In this document: one piece after another, positions 55,740-64,000 of the stretch
How positions within the stretch are numbered: the stretch's first letter is position 1
How the letters are laid out: the number at the start of each line of letters is the position of its first letter
NCBI GenBank assembly: GCA_022478985.1
Contig: JAKSZP010000154.1
Coordinates: forward strand, 103,955 to 167,954
Source: Massospora cicadina
Lineage: Eukaryota > Entomophthoromycota > Entomophthoromycetes > Entomophthorales > Entomophthoraceae
Direction: 5' to 3'
Length of the DNA: 64,000 nucleotides
Translations under genes and position numbers: made by a program
Notes under the pieces: generated by a model
The model's input: the letters and a program-made list of their open reading frames with translations, nothing else
Told to the model about the DNA's origin: nothing
The model's database searches: none

Positions 55740-57180
55740 TCCATGGGAAGCGCTCATGGGATTATTGGCAGAACAGCAAGATAAGGCTATGGCCCTATTT
55801 GAAAAGTATCAGGATATCTTTACATAGGATGATCATGATTTGGGGTGCGCTCAAGGGGTGGTACATCATACAGATATGGGGGATCATCCTCCCATTTGAT
55901 CGTGACCTATTAGATGCTCAAAAGTGGTGGAAGAGGTTGTCTCCAATGAGGTGGATAGACTTATCATGCAAGAAATGCTAGAGCTGACAAACAGTCCGTG
56001 GGCATCACCTGTGCTCATCATAAAGAAAAAGGATGGCTCAAATTGAGTGTTTATTGACTATCATAAACTCAATAATGTAACGAAGAAGGATTCCTACCCT
56101 CTTCCACATATTGATGATGCATTAGACTGATTGGGTGGGGTGAACTATTTTTCCACAATGGATCTGATCTTGAGGTACCGGAAGATCAATTTGCCATTAG
56201 CAGAATGGGAGAAATGTTCAATCATTACCTCAAGAGGGTTATTCCAGCAACTTGCATGCCAAAAGGGTTGTGTAATGCCCTGGCTACATTCCAGCGCGCC
56301 ATGGATACAATTTTAGGTGTATTAAAGCTGTCCTGCATCCTAGTTTACCTTGATGACATCAATGTGATCATGGACATTTACAGAGCACCTGGCCCACTTA
56401 GAAAATGTGTTTCAGCATCTCGCTGCCACTAATATCAAAATTAAGCCTCAGAAGTGCCATTTCTTTAAAGAACAATTGGAATACCTCTGGTTTTTCATGG
56501 ATTCAAATGGGCTTAAACTGCAGCCAGCTAAAGTGGAAGCAATAAGCAAGATGACTCACCCAGGGAAGAAGTGGTACATTCAGGTGTTTTTGGGGATGAT
56601 TGGGTATTATCAATGATTCATTCCCAATTTCAGCTGCATTGGGGCCTCGCTTTTTGAGTTGTTAAAAAAATGCTTCTTTCAATTGGATGGAACAATGCCA
56701 GAACACTTTTGATGTATTGTGAACCGCGTTAGCAAGTGCACCCATTCTGCAATATCCCAACTTTGACAAACAGTTCATAGTACATATGGACCCATCCCTC
56801 GCTGCTATAGGGGCAGTATTATCCCAGAAGGACGATGATTAAGTGTAACATCCTGTCACATTCTGTAGTTGAAGCTTGAACTGTCATGAACAAAACTACA
56901 CTGTAACTGAGTGGGAGTGTTTAGCAGTGATCTATTCTTACAAACAGTTTCAGGTATATTTGCATAGGGTAAGATTCCAAGTAGTGATAGATCACGCTTC
57001 CTTGCATTGGCTACACAATCTTCATGAACTGGAAGGATGGCTCGCATGTTGGGCGCTGAAGCTTCAAGAATACAATTTTAAGATTATACACTGTCTAGGA
57101 GCAAAACATCAAAACGCGAATTGTCTTTCTTGGTTGCCAACGGTCACTATCACGGTGGATTTAGCTGACATAATGTACAA
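55740..57180 (+). pseudogene. G3 reverse transcriptase and RNase H (broken)
   Basis: WEALMGLLAEQQDKAM (linker, ~55740); IMQEMLELTNSPWASPVLIIKKKDGSN (in parts, ~55965-56045), then TGA in place of an Arg codon; FIDYHKLNNVTKKDSYPLPHIDDAL (in parts, ~56050-56130); LPxGLCNALATFQRAMDTILG (~56255-56310, second frame); LVYLDDINVIMD, the catalytic YLDD, intact at ~56345; LGMIGYYQ plus a stop (~56600). RNase H frame 56876-57205: YTVTEWECLAVIYSYKQF, VVIDHASLHWLH, CWALKLQEYNF, KHQNANCLSWLP. It remains recognisable but is interrupted at least eight times. Confidence 0.9.
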
Positions 57181-57219
57181 AAAGATGGTGGCGAACAAGT
57201 ATTAGGATGAGCTGCCACA

Positions 57220-58235
57220 GGTGATCAAGGTGTTAGATGGACTCAGGGAGTATACTTTCATATGTGGGGATGGACTATATAAGCGGATTGGAGATGCAAC
57301 GTTGAGTTTCCCTTGACCTTCAGCTAGATTCTCGATTATTATGGATGCTCATAGGACTGTAGAACATGGAGGATTGCAGAAAACGCTGGAGTTTTTGTGA
57401 CCCTGATACTATTGGGAGAGCATGCACTATGACATATTGGAAACGGTTAGCTGTTGCCATCAGTGTCAAGTGGAAAAGCCTTTCCACAAGAAAACCACAT
57501 ACCAGCTAGCAAAACCCCAGTTTGCCTGGCACACCGTTTCCATTGATGTAGTGGGACCTCTGCTGACTAGTGCCAATCTATCCAAGTATATAATTTGTTG
57601 CCATCAATCATTTGACCTGATGGGTGGAGGCCAGGGCTATTAGCGACTTGGGCGCGGTCACCACTGCCAAGTTATCCTGGAGTGTGTGAAACAGCGACAT
57701 GGCTGCCCACAGTTCATTCTGACAGATAATGTAACCAACTTCACCTCGCATATCTTGCCAAAGTTGAACGAGTTGATGCCGATCTTTGGGTTTTTGACCA
57801 CTCCCTATCATCCAGAGTCAAATGGGATGGTGGAGCGAGTCAACGGAACCCTAGTGAACATACTCCACAAATTGGTAAAAGATCAGCCCTTGGAATTGAG
57901 TTCCCTTCTACCTACCGCTGTCTTTGCATATAATATCAGCTATCATTTATCCACTGGTAAGAGCCCATTTCAGTTGCTATATGGTTAACATCTGGCTCTA
58001 CCCGCCTTGCTTTAAAAATGTGTAGAGGACACTGGTGGTGTGGATCCCCAGCGATATTTGAAGACTCTTACAGATACCTTGATCAAGCTGAAAATGGAAT
58101 CCTACTCCACCAGTTTGGCCAAGAAGATTCGCGATCAGGCAGCCGATCAGAAGAGATGGAGTGGGCTTCCGCTATTCACTGTTGGGGATCATGTTTTATT
58201 CATGACCAGCACGGATTTGGGCGGAAAATAAGCTT
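57220..58235 (+). pseudogene. G3 integrase (broken)
   Basis: Zinc-binding region HRTVEHGGLQKTL (~57350) and CCHQCQVEK (~57455); core VSIDVVGPLLTS (~57535); QRHGCPQFILTDNVTNFTSHI (in parts, ~57695-57750, the DN catalytic block); TPYHPESNGMVERVNGTL (57800-57850) with the catalytic Glu region intact; FAYNISYHLSTGKSPFQLLYG to 57988. The C-terminal SH3-like part is at 58040-58231 (FTVGDHVLFM). There is no chromodomain before the purine tract. Homologous to the G1 integrase. Confidence 0.9.
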
Positions 58236-58395
58236 TCCAGCATCTTGACTGGGCCATTCAAGATAATCGAGAATGATGGAATGGATGTCTACAATATTAA
58301 GGAACCCGCTGGGGGTCAGATTATCAACTGAGTCCATGTAAAGTTCCTCTGAGCATATAAACAGTAAGAGCCTATCATCCAGTAAAGGGGGGTAA

Positions 58396-58873
58396 TGTTA
58401 AAAAGATGATATAACTGGATGATATGCTACCAATACTAATGGATCAGAGGGGAATTCAAGACAAGTCTCGAGATTTATGAAAAAAGGTATACAAATTATA
58501 ATCAATCAAAATGGTGACCATTTGGAAAATCAAGAGGATTTACACCAAGATTTGATATGGTCAAGAGTTACTAGAAAAGGGAAGATGAATTGAAGATTAC
58601 CAAGCTGAGGGTGCATCTAGTTTGGGGAACTGAGATATAAAGAATCACCCAGAGGATTGAAAGGGGATCTTTTTTGTGCGGTTGAGTAATTGCAGATAAG
58701 CCTGCGATTTATATTAATAAAGGTGGAAATAAGGGGCGATAGCTCTGTATATACATTTATAGAGTTTATTATTAAAATCAGTGATCTTCATATCATCCAA
58801 CTTGGTTGCTCAGTGGCTAATACCCTGTGTAAACCAACTCAGCATAGTCAATTATATATGCCGAGAATCATCA
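58396..58873 (+). repeat. G3 3' LTR
   Basis: It starts TGTTAAAAAGATGATATAAC after the purine tract at 58381-58395 and ends GAATCATCA. Full-length match to 50585-51064. Confidence 0.9.
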
Positions 58874-58878
58874 CTTCT

Positions 58879-60240
58879 GATGGAAGATGCCGGCGGTGGA
58901 ATAAATCCAGCAATGTACCATAGTCTAGAAAGAATGAAAGTGTTCATGACAATGGATCTGCCCTGATAAGATAAGTTGATCAATTTTCACTTCCAAGCTG
59001 CTTTTTTAAGGTCCACTTCAAGTTTGAGCCAAATTTCATGCGACAATGCCCGCCCAGGGATGGACGCCTGAGGTACAGAAACTCCTCCCCTGTTGCCATC
59101 CAGGGTATTGAGCTCTTTAATGCCACACCCAAAATTCGCTGTTCTGCTGATGGGCCAAGCCCTGGATTTCGACAGATTGACCTTTGCGTTGCTTGCGTTC
59201 TAGTACATCTTAAGAATGTTCATCACCACCTTCTCCTCCTCCTCCAATGAAACATAAATCCATGTATCATCCGCAAACATTGAGTGAGAGTACTCCTCGT
59301 TGTTGATGGTAAGTTTCCTCCAGTACGACTTTCTGAGAGCCACTGAAAGTGACTCTATTGCAAGGACAAACAACAAGGTAGATAGAGGGTCTCCCTGATG
59401 CACACCCCTACACACCTTAAAGGTGTGGGAGAGGACCCCGTTGATATTGACAATCTATGAGGCCTTCTCATAAATCGCTTTAAGCAGTCTCAACAAATGC
59501 CCCTTGATTTCAACCCTACTTAACACTTCCCAAAGAAACTCATGATTCACTCGATTATACACCTTCTCTTGATCAAGAAACAGTAACTACCCCCACTGGT
59601 CATACTGTTTACTTGCCCACTCTTCTATCAGGTGAAGCAGCATCAAATTGTCAGTAATTGAGCGTCCTGGGATAAACCTATTCTGCGCTTTCCCAGAAAC
59701 GTCTGCCACAAACCCCTTTAGTCAAATGGTTAGGATCTTCATTAAGATCTTATATTCAACGTTAAGCGGAGTCAAAGGCTGATAGCCCCCCATAAGGGAG
59801 GGATCGCCCTTTTTATACAACACCACCACCACACCCTTTGAAAATGCCAGCTCGATTATACCAGAGGCTAGGAGTTGGCTGTAAAGCTCAGCAAGCATCT
59901 CAGACATTTCTGCCTGAAATAACTTGAAGTGCTCCAAGATCAAGCCATACTCCCCGGGAGCCTTGCCATCCTTGCCATTTCATATGGCGTCTAAGCTACT
60001 GATTTGCAGATCTTGCTACATGGGTGCATCTGAGTCTCCTTTGGCAGTACCCTAGTCTGCTTGAGAGTACTTTGATGCCACCGGGTCATTCTCAGAGGGG
60101 CCATAAAGGTCCTCATAGTAGTATTTGGCCACCTCAGCCATGTGAGCTGCATCCTTCACCTCAAATCCCTCATCACAAAGTGACAAGATCCTCGCTGAAG
60201 GTCTGAATGCCCCCACTGCCTTGCGGAGTAGGGACACATT
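58879..60240 (-). pseudogene. LINE2 ORF2 reverse transcriptase core (broken)
   Basis: Minus-strand order: linker VAKYYYEDLYGPSEND (60160-60080); the RT start VVVLYKKGDPSLMGGYQPLTPLNVEYKILMKIL (in parts, 59830-59730); GxSITDNLMLLH-like code (~59650); VYNRVNHEFLWE-like code (~59550); RGVHQGDPLSTLLFV (59410); the catalytic MFADDTWIYV, intact at ~59285; LINLSYQGRSIVMNTFILSRLWYIAGF (in parts, ~58990-58905). It ends at the G3 insertion and resumes at 50579. The polymerase primes on nicked target DNA. The catalytic FADD is kept, but about ten stops or shifts inactivate it. Confidence 0.88.
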
Positions 60241-60629
60241 GCTGTTAGAATCTTCATCCCATCTAAACTTCCTTTATTTGAGGTGATTTACCATGAAGGC
60301 TCCCATCAATTTCACATACATCTCAGCCTTGGCCATGTAGGCAGATGTCCCCATGACCATGGCCTGCTTGCAGGTACTCTCAAAGGTAATCTTCAATATT
60401 TCATACCTCGAATACATGGCCCCTAGCTGCCTCCCAAAGATTTCTCATGCCATTTTGAGATCAACCTTCATCTGCAACCATTTTACTGGTGCATCAGGCT
60501 TCCCCACAATCAGGCTTCTCCACCACCTCACCTTCTTCCTCATGATATCCTGAAGTGGACTCCACTTCAGGAGTTCAGGTTTCAGTCTCCAGATCCTTTC
60601 CCCGCAGAAGCAACCTGAGGGTCACTGAT

Positions 60630-61390
60630 CAGCAGTTCCAGGGGCCTGTGGTCTGAAGCACCTGGATCATGATTCCAAAGGATCAGCTTGCAGCGACTCA
60701 GGAGAAGCTGGGGCACTGACACATGGTCAATGCGGGAGAAATGATCCCTCTGGATGCGAGTCCACCCAATCTCTCCTCCTCACCACGGCCAGCTCTCCAC
60801 AAATCCAGTAGGCAGAGGTCAATCATTAAACTGGCCAACTCATGGGCTCCAGGATCAGAGCTCCAGTTGCCTGAATCCCCAACCCTGTCATCCCTAAAGC
60901 AGACACAGTTCATGTCTCCCCCCAGCACTACCAACCCCCCAATGCCTTCATCCTGGATCCTCAGGCCAACCTTCTGGAAGAAGGCCTTCTGTTCAGATCC
61001 AGAATTGTGCGCGTAAATGCCAATAAACCAAATTAATTCCTCTCCAAACAGTGACATCACTGCCACTGCTCTTCCATGAACCAATACCCTTTTATCCAAC
61101 ACCTTAACTTTGTCCGCCCACCAGATCAAGATATCCTTTTTTTGTTCTCCCCCTCCCTCTTTCCCTCCCCTAAGGGTGAGTCTGAGTTTGGTTGTTCCAC
61201 CAAGTGAGAGTAAAATGATTGTTTCAGAGGAAACTGGAAAGCCTAGTCCTCTTCCACCCCAGGTTTGGACTTAGTCTCAGTGCGGAAGCTGATATCTATC
61301 CCATGTTGTTGCAATTGGAGTTTCACCCACTGCCGCTGCTTGAGTCCATTCAGACCCCGCGTGTTAACAAATTCAACCCTGATTGCCATA
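60630..61390 (-). pseudogene. LINE2 ORF2 endonuclease domain (broken)
   Basis: Minus-strand blocks: NTRGLNGLKQRQWVKL and DISFRTETK (61370-61280), the start of the AP-type endonuclease (the LQET metal-binding Glu appears as TETK); frame 61129-60698: VAVMSLFGEELIWFIGIYAH, GGLVVLGGDMNCVCFRDDRVG (in parts; GDxN catalytic block); then SRIDHVSV and GASDHRPLELL (60710-60640), the SDHxP motif with its His intact. It would nick target DNA to start reverse transcription. A stop and frame changes occur between blocks. Confidence 0.88.
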
Positions 61391-62818
61391 GGTTCGAAAC
61401 CAAAGAGGCTTCAGTGTTAGGATCTAAGGGGTCCCCATCCTCTTCCACCTCAGCTGGTTTAGCGGGACCACGTTTCTTCCTCCCCTTTCCAGTAATATAC
61501 TGGGCCAGGGGTGGAGGCTGTTTGGTCACAACAGTCTCTAAAATCTTAACATTGCCAGGGTTCTTGACAGACCCCTCCTCTTCAGTTGGATACATTGGGT
61601 TAGAAGGCGCTGGCCCGCTATTGCTAGAAGGCAATACCTCCCTCACCTCCACCTCTTCCCCTACGGGCCTCACGCGCTCCATCCCACCTACATCCCTAGA
61701 GGTCACCTGCCTTTTATGCAATTGAGTGATGGGGAGAACACCATCCGTTTAGGAAGCAGTTAATTCCAAAATGTCCTTTGCAGATTGGGACAAAGCGCCA
61801 CTTAGCTCGATTTGAAGTCTAACAGCTTCACGCGCCTTCTGGGTCTGCTTTGACTCCTTGTTGACCTTCATTGTGCTTTTCAACACTCCAGTCACCACCT
61901 CCAAAGTGATGCCAGCTGCAGCCTCCTCCATTTCTTTGGCTGACATCTCAGTTAGCTACTCCAACGCCTTCTGGAGAGCCAACTTGTCCTTCTTAGAGGG
62001 TGCCATTACTGATACCCCGCGCTAGGCCTTCTAGGCTTGGCCACTGCCGCAGGAGGTTGAACCTGAGGACATTTGGCTCTGACATGCCCCTTTGCACCAC
62101 ACAAGAAGCACCTGTCTAGCGGTACCACAGGGACACTCCAGGTCCCCACAGTGACTGAACGAGGTAACTCCCCATATGGTTTCAGAAGTTCAACCTTCAA
62201 ACCCCAGTCCCCAGATCTTACGGTGAACTTTTTCAAGCTACCATCCTTCTGCTTCAAGTTCTTTACCAGCTTGTTCTCATTAAAGTAGATCACTCTGCAA
62301 AAGCCTTTCAGCTGAGACATCATGGCCCCTCTAGTGATCACAGGTGGTACGCCCCTCAGAATGAACCTTCTGATCTTGGTGCTAATGTCATGACATATGG
62401 CCTCCTCATTTTTGTGCTCAGACTGGCACTTATAACCTATTCCTTTTGAAGCTTAGACTGGAAGGTCATAAGTATAATCCAGGAGCCAAATGTGAAATAT
62501 GGAGTGGGGCGAACCTACACACCTCAATCACCCTGACCATGAGCATCTCCTTAGACCACCCAATCTTCACTTCCACGGCGTGAACCCTCTTGAGGCTCTA
62601 CACCATGCTCACCGTCAGATCCTTGGATGGGCCAGAGTTCCCCTCTTTGAAAATCTTGGTTCTGACACCAAATCATTTAGCAGCCGCTGCTGCAAAAGAG
62701 ACAAAAGCTCCCTGTGCAGCAGAGGCCACCCCCGCTGTTGATTTGTTAATGGAGTTGGTCTCTCCAGATTGTTTTTGTGACAAAGTTTGCTCTCCGGGTC
62801 CTTTTTGTGCAGGAACCA
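61350..62818 (-). pseudogene. LINE2 ORF1, RNA-binding protein with CCHC knuckle (broken)
   Basis: The likely start is the ATG at 62818 (MVPAQKGPGEQTLS), followed by an Ala-rich stretch and EVKIGWSKEMLMVRV (~62560). Frame 62341-62006 holds QLKGFCRVIYFNENKLVKNL, VELLKPYGELP and the knuckle CFLCGAKGHVRAKC (~62110-62068, CX2CX4HX4C). After a frame change come MAPSKKDKLALQKAL and a helical Glu/Lys stretch (61946-61749), then an acidic, Pro-rich tail with KGRKKRGPAKP (~61490). It overlaps the start of ORF2. It would coat LINE RNA. It shares the knuckle but little other wording with the ORF1-only elements. Confidence 0.85.
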
Positions 62819-63291
62819 TTGCAGCCCTTTTGGATTAGTCCATCATTTTGGTATGTGAGTGCTCTCTCCTTTCGCTGCACCAGTGTAAGCCCACGTAAGC
62901 TACTAGCCGCTATCCAGGTTTCAGGCCAACCTAGAAAACCGCAGTGATTATTGTAGACAGGTGAGTCAATGCTCAGTCAATCAGGGTTGCCCCACCCTTG
63001 TCGCTGAGACCTGCTTTTGCTGCGCCCCGCCTCATAGGAAAGTAGTGTGACAGATGATACGCCTGACTCTTGCCTCCCCATTCCTGCCCATATTCCCCCC
63101 AAAAGGAGAGTGGAAGCACCCGCAAGAACAGGTTGGGTTACAGTCATTAGCTTCCATCCCACTCCCCATCCAGGCCACTACAGGACCCTTTCAGGGCGTC
63201 TCTCTGGGTTCTGGTGTTTGCTACTCACCTGTGTTTCCATGAGCTTTCCTCAGTTACGCCACGTGAAGGCCCCAGCTTACTCTACCTAGCT
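62819..63291 (-). other. LINE2 5' untranslated region
   Basis: It lies between the 63292-63309 target duplication and the likely ORF1 start, with no supported frame. It is GC-richer than its surroundings and should hold the internal promoter, though no specific site can be named. Confidence 0.5.
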
Positions 63292-63309
63292 CCCAAATGG
63301 GATGATCTT

Positions 63310-64000
63310 CAGTTTTAACTTAGTTGACTACTCAATACATCTTTTATTGTCACCTTGGCCCTGAGGAGAAGATATTTTTAGTTCATCAAGGATTGCTTCT
63401 ACATCCTTTCATTTTGTGGGGATGAGGATGTCCTTAATCTTACTTTTGGTCATAGTGATAGTTGGTAGATAATCAATTATGTAAGCTTGTTTAGCTCTAA
63501 AAAAGCTTACATTATTGATACTATCAGTATGGCAGAAATTCGAATAGGGATGACTGAATACTGCTAAACTTGTAAAGTCTGGATAGTTATATATCCTAAT
63601 AAAATGGAAATAGATATTCGTTAGTAGAACTTAAAGCCCAGGTCAGGTCAACACTTCTTTGATAGAAGGATTAGGGTGTCTACACGACTCCAAGACCTGG
63701 TCTAATGGAATGTGGATCTGCATTCCATAGTCTGCGAAAACCTAGGAACCAGGGGATATGCTGAAAGGATGGGGGCATACAGAGGTATGCCATCCTCAGT
63801 GACCACTACTTCAGGAGGCAAATTGGTTTTAATCCTATGTTTTGGTGCACTAATTTACATATAGAGATTGGTCATTTGATGGGTGTTGGGATTCGACCTG
63901 CTTTCTTTCAATCTAATTCAAATTTCCCAACCTCCAATACCTCTCCAAATTTTCCTCTCATGGAGCATTATTTTCTGTCCCCTAATCGATTTGTTAAAAG
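63310..64000 (-). pseudogene. F gypsy element, upstream part (gag or linker, unassigned)
   Basis: This is the F sequence on the right of LINE2. Minus-strand reading gives PPEVVVTEDGIPLYAP (~63820-63770) and DVEAILDELKISSPQGQG (~63395-63345). These could be Gag or linker code, but no protease or capsid motif is visible. It continues beyond the window. Confidence 0.4.

Larger units (their letters stand above)
50585..58873 (+). mobile_element. G3: gypsy element inserted antisense in LINE2
   Basis: 5' LTR 50585-51064 (TGTCAGGAAG...), 3' LTR 58396-58873 (TGTTAAAAAG...). Both diverge from internal or flanking sequence after CCGAGAATCA. The duplications are CCCCT (50580-50584) and CTTCT (58874-58878), differing by two C-to-T changes. 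Deleting the element plus one copy rejoins the LINE2 frame (SSIR to GIQSSIIQF). A primer-binding site TGGTGCTCACTACAGG is at 51066 and a purine tract AGTAAAGGGGGGTAA at 58381. Order: gag, protease, RT, RNase H, integrase; no chromodomain. S3 interrupts the protease-RT linker. Without S3 it is about 7.3 kb. Confidence 0.93.
48932..63291 (-). mobile_element. LINE2: near full-length LINE carrying G3
   Basis: It is bracketed by the perfect 18-bp duplication CCCAAATGGGATGATCTT (48914-48931 and 63292-63309), which continues imperfectly into AGTTTT. Minus-strand order: 5' UTR, ORF1 with CCHC knuckle, ORF2 with endonuclease, reverse transcriptase and C-terminal zinc finger. After removal of G3 and its duplication it is about 6.07 kb, a normal full length. 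The 3' end has no long poly(A). It is inserted in element F in the same orientation. The ORFs are broken by many stops. Confidence 0.9.

Noticed and set aside
61219..61725. A 168-codon plus-strand open frame.
   Set aside because: It is the antisense shadow of LINE2 ORF1, whose minus-strand frame has the supported motifs.
1..64000. Cellular genes, introns, tRNA or rRNA genes, CRISPR arrays, prokaryotic operons.
   Set aside because: Every frame with recognisable motifs belongs to a mobile element. No cloverleaf, rRNA core, spacer array or ribosome-binding pattern was seen.

Overview
The window is eukaryotic DNA built almost entirely from decayed, nested transposable elements. I found no cellular protein gene, tRNA, rRNA, CRISPR array or operon. 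The families are Ty3/gypsy LTR retrotransposons (three lineages with a chromodomain at the integrase end and two without a visible one), two LINEs with apurinic-type endonuclease or reverse transcriptase remains, a non-autonomous ORF1-only LINE relative, short non-autonomous LTR elements, solo LTRs and a mariner-derived fold-back element. This mix fits a repeat-rich filamentous or early-diverging fungus best, but a plant or another eukaryote is not excluded. The host call is low confidence. Nearly every reading frame is broken, often by CGA to TGA, CAG to TAG or similar C-to-T / G-to-A changes.

Layout, from insertion junctions and target-site duplications (TSDs). (1) 1-16.3 kb: a plus-strand gypsy element E (integrase pieces at about 3.24-3.37 kb and 15.22-15.79 kb, 3' LTR 15794-16280) is the host. 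It holds the 3' end of chromovirus C1 (1-~3.2 kb) and a whole minus-strand chromovirus D (3372-15219). The 3' LTR of D is in turn split by a 5'-truncated LINE (LINE1, 5569-8715) and an ORF1-only retroposon (3614-5520). (2) 16.3-21.4 kb: AT-rich and without genes, apart from a small LTR element, TRIM-A (16468-18500). (3) ~21.4-38.45 kb: a minus-strand chromovirus C2, broken by solo LTR S1 (23076-24268), by a second ORF1-only retroposon (27093-34999) that itself contains gypsy element G1 (27341-33329), and by solo LTR S2 (35781-36324). (4) 38.45-64 kb: a minus-strand gypsy element F, broken by chromovirus G2 (40086-47990, holding TRIM-B at 41157-42923 and a mariner fold-back element at 47307-47857) and by full-length LINE2 (48932-63291). 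LINE2 holds gypsy element G3 (50585-58873), which holds solo LTR S3 (54578-55523).

The elements do not work together as a pathway; the order of insertions is the biology here. The most unusual items are a collagen-like Gly-X-Y segment inside the Gag of G1; a pair of ORF1-only elements of almost equal length that share a 3' tail with the local LINE; an ORF-like, repeat-bearing region inside the long LTRs of the C1/C2 family; and a conserved ~23-bp motif repeated within two different solo LTRs.
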